The notes beneath the pieces were generated by a model. That model was not told where the DNA came from and did no database searches. It was given only the letters and a program-made list of their open reading frames with translations. The position numbers were made by a program, and so were the translations under genes. Positions 1 through 6,730 of a stretch of DNA of 12,617 nt are shown in pieces; position 1 is the first letter of the stretch; the number at the start of each line of letters is the position of its first letter. Origin of the DNA: Candidatus Yanofskybacteria bacterium RIFCSPHIGHO2_01_FULL_39_8b (GTDB lineage: Bacteria; Patescibacteriota; Minisyncoccia; 2-02-FULL-40-12; GWA2-44-9); contig MGIZ01000004.1 of the NCBI GenBank assembly GCA_001794015.1, forward strand, positions 1-12,617, given 5' to 3'.

Positions 1-474
1 TGTATCCATTCGTCTTTTAATTAAATCTCTGGAACTAAATTCATGTAATCCAAATTTATCCGCCATTCTGCTAAGCTCTAAAAGGCCTAGTTTTTTAAGC
101 CACTTAGAATTATAGTAAGTTTCTGTTTTATTTTTGTCTAAAATTTTAAACGCCTGTTTAAAATAAGTCTTCATATTTTTCTTCACCTGCTCTCCTGAAA
201 GCATCGGCCGTTCCGATTCCTTATCCGACGTATCGCCGATTTGTCCCGTAAAGTCGCCGACAATAAAAATAACTTGGTGACCTAAATCTTGAAATTCTCT
301 TAACTTCCAAAGTAACATTGCCCGACCAATATGAATATTCGGACTAGTCGGATCTATGCCCAATTTAACTCTTAGTTTTTTACCAGACAGCAAAACAGAT
401 TCCAAATGTTTTTGGTCAATAACCTCTTCTACTCCCCTGGTTAATAATTCCTGGATGGTTTTATTTTCATCCAT
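1..474 (-). CDS. tyrS: Tyrosyl-tRNA synthetase, N-terminal part (cut by window edge)
   Basis: Class I aminoacyl-tRNA synthetase that charges tRNA-Tyr with tyrosine in the cytoplasm. The 158 visible residues start MDENKTIQELLTRGVEE and run off the left edge, so the KMSKS loop and the tRNA-binding C-terminus are not seen. Recognisable Rossmann-fold blocks are LGIDPTSPNIHIG (about 38-50), KLREFQDLGHQVIFIVGDFTG (from about 57) and IGDTSDKESERPML (about 79-92). They match the TyrZ-like bacterial subgroup, with a GDFTG block where the classic TyrS has GGATG. The HIGH signature reads HIGR (48-51), so its last histidine is arginine. The ATG at 474 is chosen because the other ATG, at 470, hits a stop within 10 codons. 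No Shine-Dalgarno is visible; a promoter lies 6 nt upstream. Confidence 0.93.
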   Translation of the reverse strand, partial: MDENKTIQELLTRGVEEVIDQKHLESVLLSGKKLRVKLGIDPTSPNIHIGRAMLLWKLREFQDLGHQVIFIVGDFTGQIGDTSDKESERPMLSGEQVKKNMKTYFKQAFKILDKNKTETYYNSKWLKKLGLLELSRMADKFGLHEFSSRDLIKRRMDT

Positions 475-480
475 TGCTTT

Positions 481-509
481 ATAATAATCTTAAAGGAAAT
501 CATTGTAAA
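481..509 (-). promoter_or_regulatory. Sigma70-type promoter of tyrS, predicted leaderless
   Basis: On the minus strand, TTTACA (504-509) is followed by a 17-nt spacer (487-503) and TATTAT (481-486). Exactly 6 nt then separate the -10 hexamer from the tyrS ATG at 474. Transcription would be expected to begin at or next to the A of the ATG, giving an mRNA without a 5' leader. The -35 matches 5 of 6 and the -10 also 5 of 6 consensus bases. Confidence 0.6.
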
Positions 510-531
510 TATGGCTTTTTTATGATAATAT
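503..531 (+). promoter_or_regulatory. Candidate promoter for the penicillin-binding protein gene
   Basis: TTGTAA (503-508), a 17-nt spacer and TAATAT (526-531) form a weak sigma70-like promoter (4 of 6 in each box). Its -35 overlaps the tyrS -35 on the opposite strand, so the two would be back-to-back. The predicted start near 538 is only a few bases before an ATG at 542, which is out of frame with the gene (see findings). The region is AT-rich, so chance matches are possible. Confidence 0.3.
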
Positions 532-599
532 TGCCTAACTAATGTTTTTCCAATATTTACCATAAAAAACTGAAAAACAATAAGAAGACTATTAAGGGA

Positions 600-2693
600 T
601 TGCTAAAATTAATTTTCACACTATCTGTGTGGCTTTTTGTAATTGAAACCATATTCTTCTTATCTTATTTTATTTACCTTCAAAGAACCATTCCTGATCC
701 GGAAACAATAATAAAAAGGAAGGTTGGCGAATCTACAAAAATATATGATTCGACCGGAACCGTTCTTCTCTATGACGTTCACGGCGAAGAAAAAAGAACT
801 ATTATACCCTGGGAACAGATCCCTGACTCCGTTAAAAAAGCCACCCTAGTTTCAGAAGATGTGGATTTTTATCAGCATAAAGGCATTGATTTCAAGGGTA
901 TCGCCAGGGCTTTACTAAGAAATATTCAGAAAATTGGCATTTCGGAAGGCGGTTCAACTATAACTCAACAATTAATAAAAAAAGCTCTTCTCGGCGATGA
1001 GAGAGCCTCCACCTACCGCCTGATTACCAGAAAAATAAAAGAAATTGTTTTGACAGTCGAGATTGAACGTCGCTTTAGCAAAGATGAGCTTTTTTGGATG
1101 TATCTTAACCAAATACCCTACGGTTCAAATGCTTATGGCATTGAATCCGCCAGTAAAACTTTCTTCAATAAGCCAGCTAAAAATCTAACCTTGGCTGAAT
1201 CGGCTTTGCTGGCGGCCTTGCCCAATGCTCCTACTTATTATTCCCCTTATGGAAACCATCTTGATGAATTAATGGCCAGAAAAAATAATATACTTAAAAA
1301 AATGACAGCCCTGGGATATGTGAACAATGATGAGTTGGAACATGCTCTTAACGAAAAACTGACCCTTATTCCCGGTATTGAAAAAATCGTCGCCCCTCAT
1401 TTTGTTATCATGGTCAAAGAATATCTTGTTTCCAAATATGGAGAGGAAGCGGTAGAAAATGACGGGCTCAAAGTAATAACCACCCTTGATACTGAATTGC
1501 AAAAATCAGCCGAAGAGCTTGTTTTGAAATATTCAAAAATAAATCAAGAAAAATATAAAGCCGATAATGCCGCCTTAGTCGCCATAAATCCAAAAACCGG
1601 CGAAATTATGTCTCTGGTGGGCTCCAGTAATTATTTTGATACTGATAAAGAGGGAAATTTCAATGTTGCTACCGCTAAAAGGCAGCCTGGATCAGCCTTT
1701 AAACCTTTTGCTTATGCGGCCGCTTTCAAAAAGGGTTATCCAGACGCAACTATTCTTTTTGACGTTAAAACAGAATTTAATCCTAATTGCCCGTCGGAAG
1801 CAAAGTCCGAAAAAGATGAATTCGGCCTCGAATGTTACAATCCGGAAAATTATGACGGCCACTTCAGGGGACCTGTAACATTAAGAAATGCCCTTGCTCA
1901 ATCATTAAATGTGCCTTCAGTAAAAACACTATACTTAGCGGGCACTGAAGACACTATAAACCTTGCGGAATCTATGGGTATTACCACCCTTCAAAACCGT
2001 TCCCGTTTTGGATTATCTTTAGTCCTGGGCGGAGCGGAAGTAAAACTTATTGACCTTGTTTCCGCTTACGGAGTTTTTGCCAACGACGGGTTGCGCAATC
2101 CTTGGTTTTTTATAAAAAGAATTGAATCCGCAAAAGGAGATTTACTGGAAGAAACTAAAATAGAATCTAAAAGAGTTTTAGATTCCCAGATAGCCAGATT
2201 AATAACTGATATCTTGTCGGATAACAACGCCCGGTCTCCGGTGTTTGGCTATATTAACTCTCTATTTATTCCGGGTAAAGAAATAGCCGCAAAAACAGGA
2301 ACAACACAAGAGAATAGGGATGCTTGGGTTATCGGCTATTCCCCTTCTGTTGCTGTTGGTGTTTGGACCGGAAATAATAACAATAGATCAATGACCAGGG
2401 CTGGAGCTGGTATAAGCGCTTCCGGACCTTTATGGCGCGAATTTATAACCAAAGCTTTGGAAAAAACTTCCCTGGAAAGTTTTAATAAGCCGGATCCGGT
2501 TTTTGCGGACAAGATTATGCTTAATGGCCAATATTATTCAAAAAACCAAAATGAAAGAAAAGATATTCATACTATTCTTTATTATGTAGACAAAAATAAT
2601 CCATTATCTTCTGATTTATTCGAACAAAATAAAGATCCTCAATTTAAAAATTGGGAATGGGCTGTGAGAAATTATTATAATCTACCTGATTAG
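600..2693 (+). CDS. Class A (bifunctional) penicillin-binding protein, PBP1A family
   Basis: Peptidoglycan synthase that polymerises lipid II glycan strands and cross-links the peptides on the outer face of the cytoplasmic membrane. The protein (697 aa from this start) has one N-terminal membrane anchor (about 4-27). A GT51 transglycosylase domain (about 50-225) follows, with SEDVDFYQHKGID carrying catalytic Glu86, then GGSTITQQ (117-124). The transpeptidase domain (about 320-620) has all three motifs: S365-A-F-K368 with nucleophile Ser365, S435-L-N437, and K565-T-G-T568. No key residue is missing. The start is uncertain. TTG at 600 has AAGGGA directly abutting it, too close to act as a normal ribosome site. 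The frame stays open back to a stop at 540-542 and encodes a lysine-rich stretch that looks like a normal cytoplasmic tail. The 3' end overlaps the convergent small gene by 12 nt. Confidence 0.95.
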   Translation: MLKLIFTLSVWLFVIETIFFLSYFIYLQRTIPDPETIIKRKVGESTKIYDSTGTVLLYDVHGEEKRTIIPWEQIPDSVKKATLVSEDVDFYQHKGIDFKGIARALLRNIQKIGISEGGSTITQQLIKKALLGDERASTYRLITRKIKEIVLTVEIERRFSKDELFWMYLNQIPYGSNAYGIESASKTFFNKPAKNLTLAESALLAALPNAPTYYSPYGNHLDELMARKNNILKKMTALGYVNNDELEHALNEKLTLIPGIEKIVAPHFVIMVKEYLVSKYGEEAVENDGLKVITTLDTELQKSAEELVLKYSKINQEKYKADNAALVAINPKTGEIMSLVGSSNYFDTDKEGNFNVATAKRQPGSAFKPFAYAAAFKKGYPDATILFDVKTEFNPNCPSEAKSEKDEFGLECYNPENYDGHFRGPVTLRNALAQSLNVPSVKTLYLAGTEDTINLAESMGITTLQNRSRFGLSLVLGGAEVKLIDLVSAYGVFANDGLRNPWFFIKRIESAKGDLLEETKIESKRVLDSQIARLITDILSDNNARSPVFGYINSLFIPGKEIAAKTGTTQENRDAWVIGYSPSVAVGVWTGNNNNRSMTRAGAGISASGPLWREFITKALEKTSLESFNKPDPVFADKIMLNGQYYSKNQNERKDIHTILYYVDKNNPLSSDLFEQNKDPQFKNWEWAVRNYYNLPD

Positions 2694-2969
2694 TACCTTG
2701 CTGAGACTTATATTTTTAGCCCTTAGAAGATCATTTAAACTTACTAATTCTAAAACCAATTCATTTGCCAATATTTTATTTTCAGCAGTTACAATCAGAT
2801 AATTTTCTTGAGAATTATAACTAATATCAAAAGAATATCCTTTTAGGCTGCCTCTAAATCTTTCTTTTAAAAAGTCTTTTACTATATTTTTTATTTGATT
2901 ACTCTTATTCTGAGATTTATCAATTATTTTATTTCTTTTTTCAAATAAATTTCCTATATCCTTAAACAT
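2682..2969 (-). CDS. Small DciA/DUF721-like protein (tentative)
   Basis: A 95-residue protein starting MFKDIGNLFEKRNK. It has a lysine-rich helical N-terminal half and a C-terminal alpha/beta part ending ENYLIVTAENKILANELVLE then LVSLNDLLRAKNISLSKVLIR. This C-terminal pattern (strand, then a conserved-looking LANEL helix, then a helix and a terminal strand ending in IR) resembles DUF721/DciA, the loader of the replicative DNA helicase. Family members often sit beside dnaA-dnaN-recF, and this gene lies directly downstream of dnaN in the same direction (81-nt gap). The similarity is by eye and weak. An in-frame GTG at 2990 would add seven residues; ATG at 2969 is preferred, although neither start has a Shine-Dalgarno. 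The last 12 nt overlap the end of the penicillin-binding protein gene, with no terminator visible between them. Confidence 0.5.
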   Translation of the reverse strand: MFKDIGNLFEKRNKIIDKSQNKSNQIKNIVKDFLKERFRGSLKGYSFDISYNSQENYLIVTAENKILANELVLELVSLNDLLRAKNISLSKVLIR

Positions 2970-2991
2970 GGGATAATTGTCTACGAGCACA

Positions 2992-3050
2992 GTGAGTGGG
3001 TATAATTATCTAATACATCTACTACCACTCATTTTATTCGCGAACAAAAT
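2992..3050. repeat. Two small inverted repeats downstream of dnaN
   Basis: Directly after the dnaN stop, ATTTTATTCG (3031-3040) faces CGAACAAAAT (3041-3050), a near-perfect palindrome with one mismatch. A second pair, GTGAGTGG (2992-2999) and CCACTCAT (3025-3032), matches at 7 of 8 positions. Both could form hairpins in the dnaN 3' region, but no T-run follows in the dnaN direction, so a classical intrinsic terminator is not supported. They may instead be attenuating or processing structures. Confidence 0.35.
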
Positions 3051-4142
3051 TTACTTTCGAAGAGGCATAATAAGATAAGTAATATCTTTATTATTATCTT
3101 CAGGTTTTATAACTAAAGGGCTGCCTTGTCCTGTATATTCCAAAACAACATTTTTAGTGGGTATAATTTTTAACCCGTCTAATAAATAATAATAGTTTAA
3201 AGAGACATTAAATGGCTCATTTTTTAATAAAGATTCAACTACGGTTTGAATTTCTCCTCTATTGGAATTCTTAGCCGTAATATTTATTGCTTTTTCGCCG
3301 CAACTTATTTTAATATCAGATATATTTGAAGAAAATATCCCTGCCAAACGAACACTTTTTTCAATATCTTCTTTTTTAACCAAAGCTTTTGATATATATT
3401 TATCGGGAATAACTTTTTTATAATCAGGATAATTACCATCAATTAAGCGGGATATTATTTCAAAATCATTATTATAAAAAATTATTTGACTGTTTTCATA
3501 TTTTATTAAAATATCTTCATTAATATCTCCTAATATCCTAATTAATTCCATAACTGTCGCTCTCGGTAATATAAAAGATATATCTTCTTTTTGTTTTAAC
3601 TCAATTATTTTTTCTGTTAAACGAAAACTATCAGTGGCAGCCATAATTAATTTATTAGAGTTAAATTGAATATATACTCCCGATAATTCCGGTCTTGTTT
3701 CTGAAATAGATATTGAATCAAATACTGTAGATAATCCTGATTTTAAAATTTTACCGGGTATTGATAAAAAAGAGGTACTTTTTATTTTGGGTATTATTGG
3801 AAATTCTTTAGGATCAAAACTTAATATTTGGGTTTTATATTTATCAGTATTAATATTTAAAATATTATTTTTAGTTATCAGGGTAATTTTATCTTCCCCT
3901 GAATTTCCTATAAAATCGGAAAATATTTTTGCCGGTACGGCAATTTCTCCTACCTCATCTATTTTAACTCCTAAAAAATAATTTATACCTATCTCAAGAT
4001 TGGTAGCTGATATTTTTAATCTGCCATTTTCAGTTTTAAGCAAAAGATTATTTAAAATAGGAAGAGATGGATTTTTGGATATAATTCTTTCTACAATATT
4101 CAAGGCTTTTATTAAATTTTTTTGACTGGTAATTATTTTCAT
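3051..4142 (-). CDS. dnaN: DNA polymerase III beta subunit (sliding clamp)
   Basis: Ring-shaped processivity clamp that tethers DNA polymerase III and many repair proteins to DNA. It is 363 aa, close to the usual 366. The start MKIITSQKNLIKALNIVERI, the domain 1 block LPILNNLLLKTENGRLKISATN (from about 27), the central TRPELSGVYIQF-type block and the C-terminal LIMPLRK are typical of the family. Three clamp domains are expected at about 1-120, 125-245 and 246-363. It lies downstream of dnaA in the same direction, separated by the 242-bp probable oriC spacer. It has no Shine-Dalgarno; a consensus -10 ends 6 nt before the ATG, suggesting its own leaderless promoter. Confidence 0.97.
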   Translation of the reverse strand: MKIITSQKNLIKALNIVERIISKNPSLPILNNLLLKTENGRLKISATNLEIGINYFLGVKIDEVGEIAVPAKIFSDFIGNSGEDKITLITKNNILNINTDKYKTQILSFDPKEFPIIPKIKSTSFLSIPGKILKSGLSTVFDSISISETRPELSGVYIQFNSNKLIMAATDSFRLTEKIIELKQKEDISFILPRATVMELIRILGDINEDILIKYENSQIIFYNNDFEIISRLIDGNYPDYKKVIPDKYISKALVKKEDIEKSVRLAGIFSSNISDIKISCGEKAINITAKNSNRGEIQTVVESLLKNEPFNVSLNYYYLLDGLKIIPTKNVVLEYTGQGSPLVIKPEDNNKDITYLIMPLRK

Positions 4143-4148
4143 ATATAA

Positions 4149-4154
4149 ATTATA
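4149..4154 (-). promoter_or_regulatory. -10 element of a predicted leaderless dnaN promoter
   Basis: Minus-strand TATAAT (4149-4154) is a perfect -10 consensus, and 6 nt (4143-4148) separate it from the dnaN ATG at 4142, the same spacing seen at tyrS and rpmH. No good -35 exists at 16-18 nt. A second TATAAT (4172-4177) lies farther upstream and could give a short leader instead. The surrounding alternating TA sequence raises the chance of coincidence. Confidence 0.45.
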
Positions 4155-4264
4155 TATATAATATTATTAGTATTATAGGAGTGGATATGTTTATAATTAA
4201 TATTAAAGATATATATTATCTAGTAAATTATTGAATTATTTTTATCTGAATAATTTATTTTTAA

Positions 4265-4273
4265 TGTGGATAA
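4265..4273 (-). promoter_or_regulatory. Consensus DnaA box
   Basis: TGTGGATAA on the plus strand is the exact reverse complement of the DnaA box TTATCCACA. It borders the AT-only core of the probable oriC. Confidence 0.7.
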
Positions 4274-4345
4274 AATATTGATTATCTATAGATATTAATC
4301 TAATAAATAAATAATAAATATATTTTTAAAATAATTTTATGCAGT

Positions 4346-4365
4346 TTATTCACTATTTATCCACT
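4346..4365 (+). promoter_or_regulatory. Two tandem DnaA boxes, 11-bp phased
   Basis: TTATTCACT (4346-4354) and TTATCCACT (4357-4365) match the TTATNCACA pattern except at the last base. Their starts are 11 bp apart, about one helical turn, so DnaA bound to both would sit on the same face of the DNA. They lie close to the dnaA stop codon, on the far side of the AT-only core from the perfect box. Confidence 0.55.
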
Positions 4366-4384
4366 AAATAAAAACAAGTAATAC

Positions 4385-5755
4385 TCATTTTTCAAAAGAA
4401 TTGTATAAACGCTCTTTTATCAATACTAATTCTTGTTTTATAATTTCACTCTCATTTTCTTCTTTTCTTATTTTTTCACAAGCATGAATTACAGTAGAGT
4501 GATCTCTCCCGCCAAGTTTTTGTCCTATTTCCGGGAAAGATAGTTGAGTTTCTTCTCTTAAAAGAAACATGGCTACTTGACGGGGTTTTACAACTTCTTT
4601 CTTCCTACTTCTTTTTATAAGATCGGCGGTCGAGATATTATAAAAATCAGCTACATTTTTAAGAACCACCTGTGGTGATGTTTTTTTATAGGGATTATTT
4701 AAATATGTTGTAAGAATATTTTTAACTTCTTTTAATCCCGGTTCTTTATTATATATTTGACTAAAAGCCGCAACTCTATTCAGGGCCCCCTCGAGTTCTC
4801 TTATATTTTTTTGGATATTAGTGGCAATATAAGTAAGAGTTTCATTAGTTAACTCTAATTTTTTTTCCGCTGTTTTTAATTTTAATATCGCAAATCTTGT
4901 TTCAAAATCAGGAATGCCTATATCAGCGATCATACCACCCTCAAAACGAGATTTTAAACGCTCTTCCAGGGCCGGTATTGCCTTAGGCGGACGATCCGAA
5001 GATAGTATTACTTGTTTGTTTTTTCCGTGAAGTTCGTTGAATATTGAAAAAACAATATCTTGGGTTCTTTCTTTTCCGGCTATAAATTGGACGTCATCTA
5101 TTATCAGTAAATCCAGCTTGAAGTAGGTATTTTTAAGTTGTTCTATAGTTCCCGTTTTAATTGATTCAAGAAGATCGGCAGTCATTTTTTCAGCAGGAAT
5201 ATAAAGAACCTTAATGGTTTTTGAATCAGAACATAATTTATTTCCGATTGCTTGAAGAAGGTGGGTTTTACCAAGACCTACCCCGCCATATATAAAAAGA
5301 GGATTATATAGTTTACCTAAATTTTTTGTTATAGCAATTGAGGCGGCATGAGCAAGATCATTGTTTGAGCCCACTATATAAGATTCGAAAGAGTATTTTT
5401 TGTTAAGATTTGTTATTATATCTATATCTTTAGCCGAATCCGTAATAGTTTTATCTTCAATGTCCCGATCAAGTATTAACGAAGGAGAAGATTGTTTCAG
5501 ATCTATTTTAGGTATACCAATAACATATTTAATATCCCGCACTTCCGGAGTCAAAATTCTTATCGAGGTAAGAATTTTTTTGTTAAATTTATTTTCGAGC
5601 CATTCTTTTATGAAACCGTTAGGGACACTAACAACAATTGACTGGTTGTCCTTGGAAAGAATAGAAGTACTTTTAAACCAAGTAGTAAAATTTGCCCTCG
5701 AAAGAGAAAGTTCCATCTCCCCCAATACGGCTTTCCACAATTCTTCGTTAGTCAC
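4385..5755 (-). CDS. dnaA: Chromosomal replication initiator DnaA
   Basis: AAA+ ATPase that binds DnaA boxes, melts the origin and recruits the helicase. It is 456 aa from GTG at 5755 (start V/MTNEELWKAVLGEMELSLSR). Domain I spans about 1-85 (NFTTWF, VPNGFIKEWLENKF), followed by a short linker. The AAA+ domain has Walker A GGVGLGKTH (157-165), Walker B LLIIDD (216-221), sensor 1 ILSSDRPP and box VIII NIRELEGALNRV. The C-terminal DNA-binding domain has GGRDHSTVIHACEKI (from about 415). The frame is open to a TTG at 5782, but those nine extra residues are only translated repeat sequence and do not look like a DnaA N-terminus, so GTG is chosen. No strong Shine-Dalgarno is visible, and a heptamer repeat element lies just upstream in the leader. 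Confidence 0.97.
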   Translation of the reverse strand: MTNEELWKAVLGEMELSLSRANFTTWFKSTSILSKDNQSIVVSVPNGFIKEWLENKFNKKILTSIRILTPEVRDIKYVIGIPKIDLKQSSPSLILDRDIEDKTITDSAKDIDIITNLNKKYSFESYIVGSNNDLAHAASIAITKNLGKLYNPLFIYGGVGLGKTHLLQAIGNKLCSDSKTIKVLYIPAEKMTADLLESIKTGTIEQLKNTYFKLDLLIIDDVQFIAGKERTQDIVFSIFNELHGKNKQVILSSDRPPKAIPALEERLKSRFEGGMIADIGIPDFETRFAILKLKTAEKKLELTNETLTYIATNIQKNIRELEGALNRVAAFSQIYNKEPGLKEVKNILTTYLNNPYKKTSPQVVLKNVADFYNISTADLIKRSRKKEVVKPRQVAMFLLREETQLSFPEIGQKLGGRDHSTVIHACEKIRKEENESEIIKQELVLIKERLYNSFEK

Positions 5756-5764
5756 CTTATGGAA

Positions 5765-5831
5765 GTTATTAGTTATTAGCAATCAGTTCTTAGCGTGAAC
5801 TATGAACTATGAGCTATAAACTATGAACTTT
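5765..5831. repeat. Heptamer inverted-repeat element A (dnaA leader)
   Basis: Left side: four 7-mers, GTTATTA (5765-5771), GTTATTA, GCAATCA and GTTCTTA. Right side: five 7-mers, GAACTAT (5797-5803), GAACTAT, GAGCTAT, AAACTAT and GAACTTT. The right array is approximately the reverse complement of the left (about 20 of 29 positions), so the whole can fold into an imperfect hairpin in the dnaA mRNA leader, ending about 10 nt before the GTG start. Confidence 0.7.
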
Positions 5832-5941
5832 AATTTTTCACAAACTGAACTACAAGTTAATTATACAAATATAAAAAACAAAGAGTATACAGCAAAATTG
5901 TCTATACCCTGTTTATATCAAGTGGATATATGTTTACAAGA

Positions 5942-5970
5942 TTGACTTAATAAAAAAAAGTTTCTATACT
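5942..5970 (+). promoter_or_regulatory. Strong sigma70-type promoter of rpmH, predicted leaderless
   Basis: TTGACT (5942-5947), a 17-nt spacer (5948-5964) and TATACT (5965-5970) form the best promoter in the window (5 of 6 matches in each box at ideal spacing). The -10 is followed by 6 nt and then the rpmH ATG at 5977, so transcription should start at or within a base or two of the start codon. It probably drives the rpmH-rnpA-yidD block. Confidence 0.75.
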
Positions 5971-5976
5971 ACTGTC

Positions 5977-6123
5977 ATGACTACATCTAAGGCCTGGACA
6001 TTTAGACCAAAAAAGAAAAAAAGAAAGGTAAAACACGGATTTCTTAAACGGTCAGGGACGCGGTATGGTCGTAGTGTTTTGTCTCGCCGAAGAAGAAAAG
6101 GAAGGTATCGATTAACCGTCTAA
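5977..6123 (+). CDS. rpmH: 50S ribosomal protein L34
   Basis: A 48-residue very basic ribosomal protein of the large subunit. The sequence runs [20 protein letters not shown], then [20 protein letters not shown] and KGRYRLTV. The HGF...RSGT..GR.VL.RRRRKGR.RLTV pattern is diagnostic of L34. Its usual N-terminus (KRTYQPS) is replaced by a slightly longer [12 protein letters not shown]. It is divergent from dnaA, the standard bacterial arrangement, and begins the block with rnpA, yidD, yidC and jag. No Shine-Dalgarno precedes it; the start directly follows a strong promoter. Confidence 0.95.
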   Translation: MTTSKAWTFRPKKKKRKVKHGFLKRSGTRYGRSVLSRRRRKGRYRLTV

Positions 6124-6133
6124 GTTAATTTAT

Positions 6134-6196
6134 AACTTATGATTTACGACCTATGACCATAAAAGTCATTAGTCATTAGTCATTAGTCATTAGTCG
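6134..6196. repeat. Heptamer inverted-repeat element B (rpmH-rnpA spacer)
   Basis: Four perfect tandem copies of GTCATTA (6165-6192) plus a partial GTCG. They are preceded by four degenerate inverted 7-mers, AACTTAT (6134-6140), GATTTAC, GACCTAT and GACCATA. The left array matches the reverse complement of the right at about 17 of 23 positions, with an AAA centre. The perfect copies end 7 nt before the rnpA start codon, so the element lies in the rpmH-rnpA transcript. Confidence 0.85.
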
Positions 6197-6199
6197 TTT

Positions 6200-6526
6200 G
6201 TGGCTCTACCCAGGTGCAATCGTCTAGTTGGAAAAAAAGAATTTAACAGGGTATTTAAAGAGGGCAGGACTGTTAAGGGCAGTTTTTTGTTTATTAAGGC
6301 AAGGTTGAGTAGTAGCAATAATTCACGATTTGGTTTTATTGTACCTTCTAAAATTTATAAAAATGCCGTTGATCGCAACAGAATCAAAAGAATTTTAAGC
6401 GAAATAATCTATTTAAACATAAACAAAATTAAGGGTGGACAGGATGTGGTAATTGTCGTTAGGGCCAGAGTTGAAGAAGAGACTTTTAAAAATGAACTGC
6501 TTAATTTTATTATTAAAACTCTATGA
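6200..6526 (+). CDS. rnpA: Ribonuclease P protein component
   Basis: Protein cofactor that helps the RNase P RNA bind and cleave pre-tRNA 5' leaders. It is 108 aa, a usual length. The N-terminus MALPRCNRLVGKKEFNRVFK (family pattern: LPKKNRL then F..VF..G), the central FGFIVPSKIYKNAVDRN and the signature RNRIKRIL (59-66) are all present. The GTG start at 6200 is the only good candidate after the repeat array that directly precedes it; no Shine-Dalgarno is seen. Its TGA stop overlaps the yidD ATG (ATGA, 6523-6526), so the two are translationally coupled. Confidence 0.95.
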   Translation: MALPRCNRLVGKKEFNRVFKEGRTVKGSFLFIKARLSSSNNSRFGFIVPSKIYKNAVDRNRIKRILSEIIYLNINKIKGGQDVVIVVRARVEEETFKNELLNFIIKTL

Positions 6527-6729
6527 AAAAAATATTAATTTTTATAATAAGAGCATATCGGCAATTTTCAGGAACAGTATTTTTTACTCCTTTTTCTTTG
6601 TTTTACTCTACTTGTCTTTTTTATCCAACCTGCTCTGAATATGCCATAGATTCTATAGAAAAATACGGATTCTGGAAAGGATCGTTTAGGGGTTTAATCA
6701 GAATTCTTAAATGTAATCCCCTGGTTTAA
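6523..6729 (+). CDS. yidD: Membrane protein insertion efficiency factor YidD (short C-terminus)
   Basis: Small amphipathic, membrane-associated protein that assists insertion by YidC. The sequence has IIRAYRQFSG (about 8-17), the cysteine block STCLFYPTCSEYAIDSIEKYG (from about 29) and RGLIRILKCNPL near the end, all typical of the family. It is 68 aa and stops right after CNPLV, while most members continue with a GG.DPV tail. The missing tail coincides with the start of a heptamer repeat element at 6731, so the end may have been clipped by repeat growth. The gene starts within the rnpA stop codon. Confidence 0.9.
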   Translation: MKKILIFIIRAYRQFSGTVFFTPFSLFYSTCLFYPTCSEYAIDSIEKYGFWKGSFRGLIRILKCNPLV

Positions 6730-6730
6730 C

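Larger units (their letters stand above)
4143..4384. other. Probable replication origin (oriC), dnaA-dnaN spacer
   Basis: This 242-bp non-coding spacer between dnaA and dnaN is extremely AT-rich. It contains a 40-bp stretch without any G or C (4301-4340), a plausible unwinding element. That stretch is flanked by a perfect DnaA box on the minus strand (4265-4273) and two near-perfect tandem boxes on the plus strand (4346-4354 and 4357-4365), so the boxes flank the AT core in opposite orientations. Between the inner boxes (4274-4345) only 7 of 72 bases are G or C. The position between dnaA and dnaN is a common origin location in bacteria. Few boxes are visible; origin function is inferred. Confidence 0.65.

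Noticed and set aside
1269..1502. Reverse-strand open frame inside the penicillin-binding protein gene
   Set aside because: It has no family likeness and lies wholly within a convincing gene; similar shadow frames in dnaN, dnaA, virB4 and the beta-propeller gene were dropped for the same reason.
5756..5782. TTG start for dnaA giving nine extra residues
   Set aside because: The extra residues are translated heptamer repeat; the DnaA N-terminal domain begins at the GTG at 5755.
5921..5930. Additional DnaA box (AGTGGATATA) upstream of dnaA, and a similar one at 4180-4188
   Set aside because: Two mismatches from the consensus at both end positions; in such AT-rich DNA this is too weak, though the likeness of the two sites was noted.
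6453..6638. Plus-strand open frame spanning rnpA and yidD
   Set aside because: It overlaps two well-recognised genes in another frame and its translation is low-complexity.
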